Assembly: GCF_000021945.1 (NCBI RefSeq)
Contig: NC_011831.1
Coordinates: 3,919,353-3,983,352, forward strand
Reading direction: 5' to 3'
From: Chloroflexus aggregans DSM 9485
Lineage (GTDB): Bacteria; Chloroflexota; Chloroflexia; Chloroflexales; Chloroflexaceae
DNA length: 64,000 nt
Positions 1 through 8,752 of the stretch are shown here, one piece after another. Position 1 is the first letter of the stretch. Every line of letters begins with the position of its first letter. The position numbers were made by a program, and so were the translations under genes. The notes beneath the pieces are model-generated. The model was not told the DNA's origin, searched no databases, and saw only the letters and a program-made list of their open reading frames with translations.

Positions 1-146
1 AGGTTGTACGAAACGACCGAAGTTGACGAGATGTGCAGATCGCGTTGGATATCTCGGATGGATGGCGAAATGCCACGCTCGCGGATAAAATCAACAATGT
101 ATTGGTAAATCTCCGCTTGTCGATCAGACATCTCATGTCTTCGCAT
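1..146 (-). CDS. lexA: LexA repressor, N-terminal part (gene runs off the window start)
   Basis: Read on the minus strand from ATG at 146, the first 48 codons give a LexA-type winged-helix DNA-binding domain: MSDRQAEIYQYIVDFIRERG, then SPSIRDIQRDL and SSTSVVSYNL. This matches the family pattern of an initial helix, a helix-turn-helix and the conserved S-S-T-S-V-V stretch. LexA represses the SOS regulon and is inactivated by RecA-stimulated self-cleavage; the cleavage site and the Ser-Lys protease domain lie outside the window. GAAAGGAT lies just upstream of the ATG as a ribosome binding site. The divergent gene begins at 329, so the shared 180 bp region probably holds both promoters, and two LexA-box-like sequences lie there. 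The assignment rests only on the N-terminal domain, but this pattern is distinctive. Confidence 0.85.
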   Translation of the reverse strand, partial: MRRHEMSDRQAEIYQYIVDFIRERGISPSIRDIQRDLHISSTSVVSYN

Positions 147-226
147 GGCCGCTATCCTTTCAGTAGGCCGCGGCCCTGGCGGACTGCGGCAGACAAAACT
201 AGAACTTATGAGCAATTATAACTTCC

Positions 227-256
227 GAACACTTGTTTTGTCAAGTACGGATGTTC
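227..256. promoter_or_regulatory. Two LexA (SOS) box-like sites in the lexA upstream region
   Basis: GAAC-ACTT-GTTT (227-238) and GTAC-GGAT-GTTC (245-256) each fit the GAAC-N4-GTTC type SOS box with one mismatch, centre to centre 18 bp. They lie between lexA (minus) and the gene at 329 (plus), where LexA autoregulation would be expected. The box form used in this phylum is taken from general knowledge, so this is a weak to moderate call. Confidence 0.4.
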
Positions 257-328
257 AAGTATATGCCGATGGCGCTGCTTATGGCGGTGTTGCTGAGCTG
301 TTAGTCGCTTCGAGTATAATGACGAGGT

Positions 329-1744
329 ATGGGAACACCAACAATTATTCCGCATGATCGCATAACCGCTCAACGTCGCACGTTGCGAATTGCGTGGCTA
401 ACCCTGTTTGTTTTTTTTGCACTGTTCCTCACCATTGTCACCATGGTCGTTCTGAGCCTCAGACAATGGTATCTGACGGTCACCGATGCCCATCAGGCAG
501 TGTTAATCGTGCGAAGTTCTAACGAGAGTATTGTTTGGCAACCGGCCGGGCGCACGATCTTTCAGGGGACGCGCGATCAGCAAGAGTTAGGTGAAGGCGA
601 CGTTTTGCGTGCATTACCGAATGCCGGATACGGTCAGGTCGCTTCGTTACGTTTATTTGAGGGTAGCCAGCTCGATCTCTGGGCCGGGGCTGAGCTGCGC
701 TTAGTCGAACTCCGTACTACGCGCTGGCATAGTGGAACGTTACAGATTACTCTCGAACAGACGGGTGGCTACATCCGGTACGACTTGCGCGGTGATCAGT
801 CGTTTCAAACGGTACGATTTACCGTGCTCGTCGGTGATACGCGCGTCGAGTTGTTGCCCGGTGGTAGTTACAGCATCGGGCTGTTTCCGCCCGAACGGCG
901 GGTTATTCGAGTTGACGACCGTCCGGCATTAGTGGCCGATGTCGCGGTACGGTCCGGTAGGGCAACCGTGACCGGCGTGGTCGGTCAGGCGGTACGGCTA
1001 ACTGCCGGTCAGCGTATCGAGATTGATCCGGCCGGTTTGCCCGGTCTTCCGGTGCCGGCACGGTGGGAATTGATCCGCGATGGTGGCTTTTCCCGCTTTT
1101 CAGAGGTGGAGTATAACAATACGACGCGCACCGATGACCCAACGCTGACACGCGCAACGACGTGGCAGGTGTCGGGAACGCCAAGTTTGCCGTTGGCTGA
1201 ACGAGGCTTCTTTCGGCTCGCTGCGATTTGTCGACCACCGAACGAGACCCTCGTTTGTCGCCCCGAAGATTGGCGTACTGCGGCGTGGTTCTACCGTGTC
1301 GGAGGGCAGGTAAACGGCTTTGTTACCAGTATTCGGCAAAACTTAGGCGTCCAGGGAACCGGGGTAGATGTGTCGGAATTCCGGTCGCTTGTCTTTTCGC
1401 TGTGGGCGCGGGTCGATTATCAGTCGCTCCCGGCAGCCGGCGATCGAGGGACCGAGTGTCCGGTTATGATTCGGATCGTGGCCCGTCGGACCAGCCCGAC
1501 CGACCCTGATGAAGAACGGGTAGTGTGTATCTACACGGCGGCTAGTGACGATGCGTTACGGGTACGGGCTGATGGTGTTTTCTACGTGCGGATTGAGCCG
1601 TCGAAGTGGTCGCAATTTCGGGTAGATTTGCGTGATTCGGGTTGGTTGCCCGATTATCGTTATCTGCGCAGTGTTGAAATCTATGCCAACGGGCACGATT
1701 ATGACTCGCGGGTCGCAGAAGTCTCGCTGATCGGAACGCAGTAG
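329..1744 (+). CDS. FecR-like membrane-anchored protein
   Basis: 471 residues. There is a single N-terminal transmembrane segment at about residues 20-46 (LRIAWLTLFVFFALFLTIV, then TMVVLSL), and the rest should be extracytoplasmic. Residues about 60-240 look like a FecR-type beta-rich domain: short strands around an RVELLPGGSYSIG stretch and a closing VGQAVRLTAGQRIEI segment. The C-terminal half (about 245-471) is a beta-sandwich-like region without a motif I can name. The gene is divergent from lexA and lies 8 bp before acpS, so the two may be co-transcribed. FecR domains usually sense or transmit envelope signals, but no sigma factor or TonB receptor is adjacent, so the role here is unknown. 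The start at 329 is chosen because it just precedes the membrane segment. Confidence 0.7.
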   Translation: MGTPTIIPHDRITAQRRTLRIAWLTLFVFFALFLTIVTMVVLSLRQWYLTVTDAHQAVLIVRSSNESIVWQPAGRTIFQGTRDQQELGEGDVLRALPNAGYGQVASLRLFEGSQLDLWAGAELRLVELRTTRWHSGTLQITLEQTGGYIRYDLRGDQSFQTVRFTVLVGDTRVELLPGGSYSIGLFPPERRVIRVDDRPALVADVAVRSGRATVTGVVGQAVRLTAGQRIEIDPAGLPGLPVPARWELIRDGGFSRFSEVEYNNTTRTDDPTLTRATTWQVSGTPSLPLAERGFFRLAAICRPPNETLVCRPEDWRTAAWFYRVGGQVNGFVTSIRQNLGVQGTGVDVSEFRSLVFSLWARVDYQSLPAAGDRGTECPVMIRIVARRTSPTDPDEERVVCIYTAASDDALRVRADGVFYVRIEPSKWSQFRVDLRDSGWLPDYRYLRSVEIYANGHDYDSRVAEVSLIGTQ

Positions 1745-1752
1745 GCTGTTCG

Positions 1753-2175
1753 ATGTTGTACCATGGGGTTGATCTGGTTGAGGTGAGACGGATCCGGCAG
1801 GCGGTGATGCGCTACGGGCAGCGTTTTTTGGCCCGTGTCTATACCGCTGCCGAACGGGCCGATTGTGAGATTGCCCCTCAGGTGATGCGCTATGAGGCGT
1901 TGGCAGCGCGATGGGCAGCTAAAGAGGCGTGTGCCAAAGCGTTGGGGATCGGGTTGCGAGGCTTAGGGGCATTTACCGTGGATTATCCGCGTGCCGGCTT
2001 GCACGATATTGAGGTAGTGCGTGATGCCGCCGGTCGTCCTACGTTGCATTTGAGCGGGGTAGCCGCCCAGACGGCCAACGCTTTGCAGATCCGTGCGTTA
2101 GCAGTGAGTTTGTCTCATACCGATGAGTTGGCAATAGCGAGTGTTGTAGCTTGGGTCGATCTTAGTGGGGTGTAA
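1753..2175 (+). CDS. acpS: Holo-[acyl-carrier-protein] synthase
   Basis: 140 residues, the normal length for AcpS. The enzyme transfers 4'-phosphopantetheine from CoA to a serine of acyl carrier protein, activating it for fatty acid synthesis. The N-terminal GVDLVEVRRI carries the conserved magnesium-binding Asp, RVYTAAERADC corresponds to the usual F-T-x-x-E segment, and RWAAKEACAKALGIG is the signature W-A-A-K-E-A-x-x-K-A-L-G-x-G. The C-terminal LAVSLSHTDELAIASVV matches the conserved S-(I/L)-S-H stretch. It starts 8 bp after the FecR-like gene and precedes the NAD(P)HX repair gene, a neighbour pairing often seen in bacteria. The family call is firm. Confidence 0.96.
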   Translation: MLYHGVDLVEVRRIRQAVMRYGQRFLARVYTAAERADCEIAPQVMRYEALAARWAAKEACAKALGIGLRGLGAFTVDYPRAGLHDIEVVRDAAGRPTLHLSGVAAQTANALQIRALAVSLSHTDELAIASVVAWVDLSGV

Positions 2176-2207
2176 CAGTATTTGTTGTTTATCCCACGAT
2201 TGGGGAG

Positions 2208-2235
2208 TTGTCGTCTACGCCAGGCCTACTATAAC
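2208..2235 (+). promoter_or_regulatory. Putative sigma-70-type promoter before nnrE/nnrD
   Basis: TTGTCG (2208-2213), a 16 bp spacer, then TATAAC (2230-2235) lie about 70 bp upstream of the bifunctional NAD(P)HX repair gene. The 130 bp between acpS and that gene has no other obvious signal. The call rests on hexamer similarity only. Confidence 0.4.
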
Positions 2236-2305
2236 AATAAGTACGATGGACAAACCGGAGAGCGGTTAACCAATAATAACATCAGCTTTCATTTGGGAGC
2301 AGCGA

Positions 2306-3946
2306 ATGGAAACGGAGTTGCCATTTGTCGTGACCGCAGCACAAATGCGCGCGGCTGAAGAGGCAGCAGTAGCTCGGGGCGACGATTGGACAGTGTTGAT
2401 GGAACGAGCTGGTGTCGGTGTGGCGACTGCGGCGTTGCACCATTTTGCCCCGTTAGGCGGTCGTGATGTGTTGGTGTTGGTTGGTCCTGGGAACAATGGT
2501 GGTGATGCGTTAGTGGCAGCGCGTCATTTGGCCGATGCCGGCGCGCAGGTTCTGCTCTATTGCTGGCGACGGACACAAGTCGATGCAAATTTGTCGGCGT
2601 GTCGCGCACGTCATCTGCGTGAAGTCCACGCGACCGATGATCCCGATGGTAAGCTGCTGAGCGCTGCATTGCAGACGGCGGTCTTAGTCATTGACGGCCT
2701 GCTCGGTACCGGTGCGCGTCCACCACAAGCCGATCTGGCGGCAATTATTACTACAGTGAATGAGGTGCGTTCCCAACGTACCGATCTGCGCGTCCTGTCA
2801 ATCGATATACCAAGTGGCGTTGCTGCCGATGATGGTCGGGTTGCGACCGTGGCGATCAAGGCCGATCTGACGGTTGCAACCGGTCTGCTCAAACGGGGGG
2901 TATTGCTCTGGCCGGGTCGTGGCTATGCCGGGACACTTGTCGTTGCACCGATTGGGTTGGGGGCATTAGATGGAGCATTAACTATGAGTACACGATTGAC
3001 CGCTGCCCAGGCTCGTTTGCTGTTGCCGGCACGCCCGGCTGATGCGCACAAAGGAGTGTTTGGCAAGGTATTGGTACTGGCCGGTTCGATCAACTATCCC
3101 GGCGCAGCGGTGTTAGCTTGTGCGGGTGCTCAGCGGGTTGGGGCCGGCTTAGTCACCCTGGCAACCGGGCGGAATGTATTGGCGTTAGCTTCGTTGCCAC
3201 CGGAAGTGACCTTGTTACCGGTGGCCGAAGGTGATTGGGGAGCGATTGGGCCGGCAGCGATCGAAGAACTAGCCGATGATTTACCGCGCTATCAAGCACT
3301 CTTGATTGGGCCGGGGCTGGGGCAAGCTGAAGCGACCCGTTCACTGGTGCTGCGCCTATTTGGATTAGATCAGGTACGTAGCCGCACGCGGGTTGGGTTT
3401 GTAGCGGTAGGTGAAACCGAAGATCATACACCGCCCCACACGGTAGAATTGCCTCCTACCGTCATTGATGCCGATGGCCTAAACTTGTTGGCGAGTGCTC
3501 ATGGCTGGTTCGAGCGTTTACCGCCGGAACGGTGTGTACTGACCCCGCATCCCGGTGAAATGCGTCGGTTGCTCGGCGTAGCGGAATTGCCGCCGGATGT
3601 CGTAGCGGTAGCGGCGGAGGCGGCCCAGCGCTGGCGGCAAACGGTGGTGCTGAAAGGTGCGACAACGGTGATCGCCGCACCCGATGGGCGTACTGTGATT
3701 CACGACGGTGCCAACCCGGCGTTGGCGACTGCCGGTGCGGGTGATGTGTTGGCCGGTGCAATTGCCGGGCTGATCGCCCAAGGGTGTGGGCTATATGACG
3801 CGGCGGTGCTAGGCGTCTATCTGCATAGTGCTGCCGGTGCAAAGGCCCGGTTGACGTTGGGTGATGCCGGTGTTGTGGCCGGCGATCTACTCCCGCTCTT
3901 GCCGCAAGCGATCCGTGATTTGCGAGCAAACGTAAGCACCGGGTGA
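2306..3946 (+). CDS. nnrD: Bifunctional NAD(P)H-hydrate epimerase / ADP-dependent NAD(P)H-hydrate dehydratase
   Basis: 546 residues. The N-terminal YjeF_N epimerase (about 1-220) interconverts R and S forms of hydrated NAD(P)H, and the C-terminal ribokinase-like dehydratase (about 230-540) restores NAD(P)H using ADP. GPGNNGGDALVAARHL is the epimerase dinucleotide motif, and DGLLGTGA and SIDIPSGVAADDG are further epimerase motifs. In the dehydratase half, VIDADGLNLLA, LTPHPGEMRRLLG, VVLKGATTVIA and GAGDVLAGAIAGLIAQG are the hallmark segments, the last carrying the catalytic Asp of the G-A-G-D anion hole. The fused form is usual. It is followed 21 bp later by the nucleoside phosphorylase gene, so the two are probably in one operon. 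The enzyme is cytosolic and repairs metabolite damage. Confidence 0.95.
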   Translation: METELPFVVTAAQMRAAEEAAVARGDDWTVLMERAGVGVATAALHHFAPLGGRDVLVLVGPGNNGGDALVAARHLADAGAQVLLYCWRRTQVDANLSACRARHLREVHATDDPDGKLLSAALQTAVLVIDGLLGTGARPPQADLAAIITTVNEVRSQRTDLRVLSIDIPSGVAADDGRVATVAIKADLTVATGLLKRGVLLWPGRGYAGTLVVAPIGLGALDGALTMSTRLTAAQARLLLPARPADAHKGVFGKVLVLAGSINYPGAAVLACAGAQRVGAGLVTLATGRNVLALASLPPEVTLLPVAEGDWGAIGPAAIEELADDLPRYQALLIGPGLGQAEATRSLVLRLFGLDQVRSRTRVGFVAVGETEDHTPPHTVELPPTVIDADGLNLLASAHGWFERLPPERCVLTPHPGEMRRLLGVAELPPDVVAVAAEAAQRWRQTVVLKGATTVIAAPDGRTVIHDGANPALATAGAGDVLAGAIAGLIAQGCGLYDAAVLGVYLHSAAGAKARLTLGDAGVVAGDLLPLLPQAIRDLRANVSTG

Positions 3947-3967
3947 GCAAGGTGGAAAGGAAAGATC

Positions 3968-5275
3968 ATGATGCGGATGGTTGAAATTATTGCCGCGAAA
4001 CGTGATGGTCGCGCATTGACTACGGCAGAGATCGAGTGGGTCGTGCAAGGATACGCTGCCGGTGAGATTCCCGATTATCAGATGGCGGCCTTGGCGATGG
4101 CGATAGTGTTACGCGGCATGGACGATCGCGAAACCGCCGATTTGACGATGGCAATAGCGCGCAGCGGCGACATGCTCGATTTACACGATGTCGCACCTTT
4201 AACGGTTGATAAGCATTCAACCGGTGGGGTCGGCGATAAAACAACGCTCGTGTTGGCACCGATGGTGGCGGCGGTTGGTTTGCCGGTGGCGAAGATGAGC
4301 GGTCGCGGGCTTGGCTTTAGTGGCGGTACTATTGATAAGCTGGAAAGTATTCCCGGGTTTCGCGCCAACCTGAGCGCTGAAGAGTTTCGCCGCGCCGTCC
4401 GCGAGCCTGGCCTGGTCGTTGCTGCGCAAAGTGGTGATCTGGCACCGGCCGATAAAAAGCTGTATGCGTTGCGTGATGTGACCGCAACCGTCGAGTCCAT
4501 TCCTCTGATTGCGGCAAGTGTGATGAGCAAAAAGCTGGCTGCCGGGGCCGATTGTATCGTACTTGACGTAAAGTATGGACGTGGTGCCTTTATGCATACC
4601 CTCGACGATGCGCGGCAATTGGCACGCACAATGGTCGCGATCGGGCGACACGCCGGCCGGAAGGTGACGGCCGTGATCAGCAGTATGCAGCAGCCGCTCG
4701 GTTTCGCCATCGGTAATGCGCTGGAAGTGCGTGAAGCAGTGGCGGCATTGTGTGGCTCAGGCCCCTCCGATTTGGTGGAGTTGTGTCTCGTTCTTGGCAG
4801 TGAATTGGTGTGCATGGCCGGCTTGCGGGATGACCCTGACACAGCGCGTGCCTTGTTGGTCGAAGCGTTGAGCAGTGGTGCAGCATGGGAAAAGTTCCGG
4901 GCGATGGTTGCCAATCAGGATGGTGATGTGACAACGCTTGACCATCCTGATCGATTGCCGAATGCACCGGTTCAAGTTGATCTGGCAGCACCGCGCGCTG
5001 GATTTGTCACTGCAATTGATGGTCAAACGTTGGGGTTCGTCGTGAATGCGTTAGGTGGTGGTCGGGTGCGGAAGGAAGATACGATTGACCACTCAGTCGG
5101 GTTGGTTTTACGGGCAAAGGTTGGTGCGCGCGTTGCCGCCGGTGATCCGCTGGTAACCATCCATGCAGCGCGTCAGAGTGATGTAGACGCAGTTGCCGAA
5201 CGGCTTGCCAACGCCTATACTATTCATGACACGCCACCACCATCGTTACCCCTCGTCGAGGAGATTATTCGGTGA
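3968..5275 (+). CDS. pdp: Pyrimidine-nucleoside (thymidine) phosphorylase
   Basis: 435 residues, the usual length. It splits uridine, thymidine or deoxyuridine with phosphate into base and (deoxy)ribose-1-phosphate in pyrimidine salvage. The N-terminal helical domain is followed by the phosphate-binding [15 protein letters not shown] and the family signature [18 protein letters not shown] (about residues 115-133). The C-terminal alpha/beta domain ends in [16 protein letters not shown], a biotinyl-like fold usual in the family. The broad-specificity Pdp type fits better than a dedicated DeoA because the active-site segments resemble Gram-positive Pdp; this is a judgement from memory. Two ATGs lie in tandem at 3968 and 3971, and AAGGAAAG upstream is the ribosome binding site. 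Confidence 0.93.
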   Translation: MMRMVEIIAAKRDGRALTTAEIEWVVQGYAAGEIPDYQMAALAMAIVLRGMDDRETADLTMAIARSGDMLDLHDVAPLTVDKHSTGGVGDKTTLVLAPMVAAVGLPVAKMSGRGLGFSGGTIDKLESIPGFRANLSAEEFRRAVREPGLVVAAQSGDLAPADKKLYALRDVTATVESIPLIAASVMSKKLAAGADCIVLDVKYGRGAFMHTLDDARQLARTMVAIGRHAGRKVTAVISSMQQPLGFAIGNALEVREAVAALCGSGPSDLVELCLVLGSELVCMAGLRDDPDTARALLVEALSSGAAWEKFRAMVANQDGDVTTLDHPDRLPNAPVQVDLAAPRAGFVTAIDGQTLGFVVNALGGGRVRKEDTIDHSVGLVLRAKVGARVAAGDPLVTIHAARQSDVDAVAERLANAYTIHDTPPPSLPLVEEIIR

Positions 5276-5340
5276 CGTGTGCGTGATTGTTGGTGGCATC
5301 TGCTGCTCGCTACCACACACTGAGTCGTGCGAGGTTAACC

Positions 5341-5730
5341 ATGCCGATCTATGAATACATATGCCCGGCTTGTAATGGGCAGTTTCAAAAACTAGTACAC
5401 GGATTTAGCGATCCGGCCGGTTTGGCCTGCCCGCGTTGTGGGAATACCGAGGTTCGCCGGGCGATTTCGCGTTTTGCGACTCTCAAGTCAGAAGATGACC
5501 GGATCGAATCGCTGGCCGATCCGGCAAACTTTATGGGGCTTGACGAAAGCGATCCGCGATCGATTGCCCGTTGGGCAAAACGTCTGGGGAAGGAGCTAGG
5601 TGAAGATGCCGGTGAAGATTGGGACGAGATGGTCGATCAGATGCTCGAAGAAGAGCTAAGCGGCAAGAAGGACGAGGACGATAGTGGTAGTGGTTCGACC
5701 GGTAAGCCCGATGATCTCGGCTGGGCCTAA
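5341..5730 (+). CDS. FmdB-family zinc ribbon protein
   Basis: 129 residues from ATG at 5341. This start is preferred to an upstream in-frame one at 5287 because MPIYEYICPACN is the canonical FmdB N-terminus. The first 45 residues form a zinc ribbon with two knuckles, CPAC and CPRC, about 24 residues apart, followed by the family's R-x-A-I-S-R-F segment. The C-terminus is acidic and low in complexity (EDAGEDWDEMVDQMLEEELS, then GKKDEDDSGSG), probably disordered. FmdB proteins are regulators or partners of unclear function, first named after formamidase gene clusters. It lies 65 bp after the nucleoside phosphorylase gene and before the ArsA-like ATPase. Confidence 0.85.
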   Translation: MPIYEYICPACNGQFQKLVHGFSDPAGLACPRCGNTEVRRAISRFATLKSEDDRIESLADPANFMGLDESDPRSIARWAKRLGKELGEDAGEDWDEMVDQMLEEELSGKKDEDDSGSGSTGKPDDLGWA

Positions 5731-5738
5731 ATCTCGCT

Positions 5739-5767
5739 TTGCATAAAAGACAATGTAGCGGTATTAT
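5739..5767 (+). promoter_or_regulatory. Promoter for the ArsA-like ATPase gene
   Basis: TTGCAT (5739-5744), a 17 bp spacer and TATTAT (5762-5767) lie 34 bp upstream of the ATG at 5802. Spacing is ideal and both hexamers are near consensus. Confidence 0.55.
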
Positions 5768-5801
5768 AAAGCAAAGTCGCTTCTAGAATGAACGGTCGAG
5801 T

Positions 5802-6974
5802 ATGCGCATCCTCTTCTATACCGGCAAAGGTGGCGTTGGCAAAACGAGTGTTGCAGCGGCTAGCGCCCTCCGCTGTGCCCAACTCGGATATCGGACAATT
5901 GTGCTCTCGACCGATGCAGCTCACTCGTTGGGCGATTCGCTAGGGGTCGATTTGCGCGCAGAACCCTTGCAAGTAGCGCCCAATTTATGGGCGCAAGAGA
6001 TCAATGCCCTCCATGAGCTTGAGTCGAGTTGGGGTGTCGTCTCGCGCTATCTAGCCGATCTATTGGCATGGCAAGGTGTAGAAACGATTGCACAGGGCGA
6101 GTTGTCGGTTATTCCCGGCACCGAGGAACTTTTTAGTTTACTTCAGATCAAGCGTCACTACGATGAAGGAAAGTACGATGTAATCGTCGTCGATGCGGCT
6201 CCAACCGGCGAAACGTTGCGCTTGCTGTCGTTGCCCGATGTGATGCGGTGGTGGATTGCCCGCCTGTTTCCAATTGCACGGGCCTTGCTGCGCGTTGTTC
6301 GTCCGGTGGCGCGGCGGGTGACCGACATGCCGATTGCCGATGATGATGTGTTGGCTTCGGCGCAGCAAGCAATTGATGCCTTGATCGATGTGCGTCAGTT
6401 GCTGACCAACCAGCAGATCTGTACGGCGCGGATCGTGATGAACCTCGAAAAGATGGTTATCCGTGAGGCGCAGCGCTCATTGACTTATCTGAGTCTGTTT
6501 GGCTACGCCGTCGATGCGATTATCGTCAATCGAATTTTGCCGCCGAATGTTGATGCTCACTTTGGGCAGTGGCGCGAGATGCAGCAACAGTATGCACCAA
6601 TGGTGCAAGAGATGTTTGAGCCGTTGCCGATCTTGCGTGCGCCGCACTTTTCGCAAGAGATCGTCGGCGTAGAATTGTTATCGCAGTTGGCCGATCATCT
6701 GTTTGGGCGGCGTGACCCGGCGGCATTCCTATACCAGGGTCCAACGCAGCGTCTCGAGAAGACGCCGGATGGGTACGACTTGATCGTGCCGTTGCCGTTT
6801 GCTTCGGAAGATCAGGTGCATTTAGCCCAAAGCGATGATGAGTTGCTGATATCCGTTGGTTGGCATCGGCACCGTATTGTGTTACCACAGTCGCTGGCGC
6901 GGCTGCGGGCCCAAGATGCTTTCTTCGAGGACTCGTCGCTGCGGGTGGTCTTCCGACGCGAAGCGGCGGCTTGA
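5802..6974 (+). CDS. ArsA/GET3-family ATPase
   Basis: 390 residues. The N-terminus MRILFYTGKGGVGKTSVAAA is the deviant Walker A (K-G-G-V-G-K-T) of SIMIBI ATPases, with STDAAHSLGDSLG as switch I and VVDAAPTGETLRLLSLP as the A-loop/Walker B region, all typical of ArsA/Get3. The C-terminal 80 residues (DGYDLIVPLPFASEDQVHLA onward) resemble the small alpha-crystallin/HSP20-like domain appended to ArsA-like proteins in phototrophs and Chloroflexi. There is one ATPase domain, not the duplicated form of arsenite pumps, and no arsB or arsR nearby. A role in protein targeting or chaperoning is therefore at least as likely as arsenite export. It has its own promoter and is monocistronic. Confidence 0.85.
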   Translation: MRILFYTGKGGVGKTSVAAASALRCAQLGYRTIVLSTDAAHSLGDSLGVDLRAEPLQVAPNLWAQEINALHELESSWGVVSRYLADLLAWQGVETIAQGELSVIPGTEELFSLLQIKRHYDEGKYDVIVVDAAPTGETLRLLSLPDVMRWWIARLFPIARALLRVVRPVARRVTDMPIADDDVLASAQQAIDALIDVRQLLTNQQICTARIVMNLEKMVIREAQRSLTYLSLFGYAVDAIIVNRILPPNVDAHFGQWREMQQQYAPMVQEMFEPLPILRAPHFSQEIVGVELLSQLADHLFGRRDPAAFLYQGPTQRLEKTPDGYDLIVPLPFASEDQVHLAQSDDELLISVGWHRHRIVLPQSLARLRAQDAFFEDSSLRVVFRREAAA

Positions 6975-6998
6975 TACGTGTCGTTGTTTCTACAGTAG

Positions 6999-7027
6999 TT
7001 GCTTGCACTAGCCCAGTGTGGTATACT
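6999..7027 (+). promoter_or_regulatory. Promoter for rpmG
   Basis: TTGCTT (6999-7004), a 17 bp spacer and TATACT (7022-7027) lie 60 bp before the rpmG start. This is one of the clearest sigma-70-type promoters in the window. Confidence 0.65.
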
Positions 7028-7086
7028 AGGCGCTAGTGTGCCGTAACGGCGCAATTTCGTGTGTAGTTCTGGGAAGAGGGATCGCT

Positions 7087-7251
7087 ATGGCCAGCAAGAA
7101 GGGTAACCGCATCGTGATTAAGCTGAAGAGCACCGAGAGCGGTCACACCTATACCACCGAGAAGAATCGGCGCAACGATCCGAACCGTCTGGAGTTGCGC
7201 AAGTACGATCCGATTGTGCGCCGCCACGTGCTCTATCGTGAGACGAAGTAG
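7087..7251 (+). CDS. rpmG: 50S ribosomal protein L33
   Basis: 54 residues: [20 protein letters not shown], then [20 protein letters not shown] and [14 protein letters not shown]. The sequence fits L33 throughout, with the conserved Y-T-T-x-K-N-R-R-N and L-E-L-R-K-Y-(D/C)-P segments. The usual zinc-binding cysteines (C-x-x-C ... C-x-x-C) are all absent, so this is a C-minus form, common in bacteria that save zinc. The start at 7087 is chosen over an upstream ATG at 7036 because GGGAGAGGATCGCT gives a binding site just before it and the extension is unlike L33. The gene stands alone, with a promoter before it and a hairpin after it. Confidence 0.95.
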   Translation: MASKKGNRIVIKLKSTESGHTYTTEKNRRNDPNRLELRKYDPIVRRHVLYRETK

Positions 7252-7283
7252 GCGGATACAGGTTCGTCTGCGACGGTACTGCG

Positions 7284-7306
7284 GGGGCACAGCATCGCTG
7301 TGCCCC
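7284..7306. terminator. GC-rich hairpin after rpmG
   Basis: GGGGCACAGC (7284-7293), loop ATC, GCTGTGCCCC (7297-7306) form a perfect 10 bp stem. Only a weak T-rich stretch follows. It probably terminates rpmG but may instead belong to the dispersed GC-palindrome family seen elsewhere in the window. Confidence 0.55.
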
Positions 7307-7329
7307 TGCCGAATTTTGAATACTAGATT

Positions 7330-8718
7330 ATGCTCCGGTTTGTACGTATCGTTTTGCTGGTAGCCTTTGAAGCCACCGTAGTTGCGCTGTCGTTGTTAGC
7401 CCTCACCGGTGTCGCTTTGCCGTGGCTGGGATTGGCCGGTGCAGTGTTGGTCGGTTGGTTGGCCGATACTGCGAGTCGGCGGTTGCGTTGGCCGTGGCAT
7501 CGCCTCGTCCTGGCGGTGGCTCCTCCGGTAGCCGCAACCGGCTTAGTCGGGTTGGCGTTCGGGCCGGCGCCGGTGGCCGTGTGGGCCGCGCTGCTGCCGG
7601 GTCATCCGCAGAGCGGCCTTGTCTATCTCACAGTTCTTTGTGCCTTTTTTCTGGTTTGGCGTGGGGTTAGGTTGGCCGAACACGACAGTGCCACACTGCT
7701 ATCACTGGCCGGTAAAATAGAGGTAGTGGTGGTGGCTGCACTCTTGCTTGGCCCGCTGCTCCGCGCCGGTGCTGTCCCACAGCGTGAGTTGCTGTTGGGG
7801 TATGTGGTTACGCTGGTCGGAACGGGCCTGGCAGCTTTAGCACTTACCCACCTGGTTGAGACGGCAACCGTTCACGGGCAAAAACTCGATCTGCGCTGGA
7901 CTATGTTGCTTGTCGGGATTATCGGCAGTGTCTTACTGGTAAGTGTTGTACTGACGGCAACACTCAGCGGTGATGTGACGCTAGATGCGGTCGTGACCGT
8001 CTTGCGCTGGTTGCTGTTGCCGTTTGCGCTTGTCGGTGCGGGACTTGTCTACCTCCTTACAACCGTCTTTGGTGATCTGATCCGCTCACTCTTCGCGTTG
8101 TTAGGACAGGCATTGGCGCAGATGAATCTTCGCCCTGAGCCACCACCAACACCTGATACAGTACCGGTCGATGATAGTTCTTTATCGGCAGTGGTCACGT
8201 TGGCGCAGCAGGCAACATTTGTGTTGGCGTTGATCCCGCTGGCTGTACTGTTGATTGCCGTGTTACTGTGGCAGCGACGAGGACGGCGTGTTGCTATCGA
8301 TGAAGAGCGCGAATCGCTGGATGTCGGACAAAGCGTGTTGAACGATCTACGCGATTTGTTGGGTTTGTTGCGAAACCCTTTTCAGCGTCGGTTGCATGGG
8401 TTACAGGCCGTGTTAGCGGCGTTGCGGGGGAACGACCCGGTAACGCGAGTCCGCCGTGCGTATGTACAGGTGTTGTTAATGCTCGAACAGCGTGGGTTGC
8501 GTCGTGCGCCGGCCCAAACCCCGGCGGAATGGTACGCTACTGTTGCGCCAACCTTATCCAACCCGGTGCCGCTAGCCGACCTGACAGCGGCTTACGAGCA
8601 GGCGCGATACCGGCCTGACGGTGTTGATGCGGCAGAGGCCGGGCGGGCGGAGCAGGCAGCGCAAGCGTTGTATGAACAGAAAGATCAGATACGGCGTGAT
8701 GACGGGGGATCGGTATGA
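7330..8718 (+). CDS. Multi-pass membrane protein with C-terminal DUF4129 domain
   Basis: 462 residues. There are roughly eight hydrophobic segments, most in the first 260 residues (LVAFEATVVALSLLALTGVA, LGLAGAVLVGWLAD, LVLAVAPPVAATGLVGLAFG and others), plus one at about 295-315 (FVLALIPLAVLLIAVLLW). A cytoplasmic tail of about 145 residues follows. The last 90 residues (VRRAYVQVLLMLEQRGLRRA, then PAQTPAEWY and later LTAAYEQARY) match DUF4129, a domain of transglutaminase-like and von Willebrand-type operons in Chloroflexi and actinobacteria. No transglutaminase gene is adjacent. Function unknown. The gene ends in a hairpin shared with the convergent glmS. Confidence 0.75.
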   Translation: MLRFVRIVLLVAFEATVVALSLLALTGVALPWLGLAGAVLVGWLADTASRRLRWPWHRLVLAVAPPVAATGLVGLAFGPAPVAVWAALLPGHPQSGLVYLTVLCAFFLVWRGVRLAEHDSATLLSLAGKIEVVVVAALLLGPLLRAGAVPQRELLLGYVVTLVGTGLAALALTHLVETATVHGQKLDLRWTMLLVGIIGSVLLVSVVLTATLSGDVTLDAVVTVLRWLLLPFALVGAGLVYLLTTVFGDLIRSLFALLGQALAQMNLRPEPPPTPDTVPVDDSSLSAVVTLAQQATFVLALIPLAVLLIAVLLWQRRGRRVAIDEERESLDVGQSVLNDLRDLLGLLRNPFQRRLHGLQAVLAALRGNDPVTRVRRAYVQVLLMLEQRGLRRAPAQTPAEWYATVAPTLSNPVPLADLTAAYEQARYRPDGVDAAEAGRAEQAAQALYEQKDQIRRDDGGSV

Positions 8719-8724
8719 TCCCCC
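8704..8724. terminator. Bidirectional terminator hairpin between the DUF4129 gene and glmS
   Basis: GGGGGATC (8704-8711), loop GGTAT, GATCCCCC (8717-8724), followed on the plus strand by TCTTT. The stem contains the stop codon of the DUF4129 gene (8716-8718). Its place between convergent genes fits a two-way terminator. Confidence 0.6.
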
Positions 8725-8752
8725 CTCTTTGACGTTGTTGCCCGATCGGTCA

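Noticed and set aside
4078-4914. 278-residue minus-strand open frame inside the nucleoside phosphorylase gene
   Set aside because: It is an antisense shadow of a clear enzyme gene with no recognisable domain.
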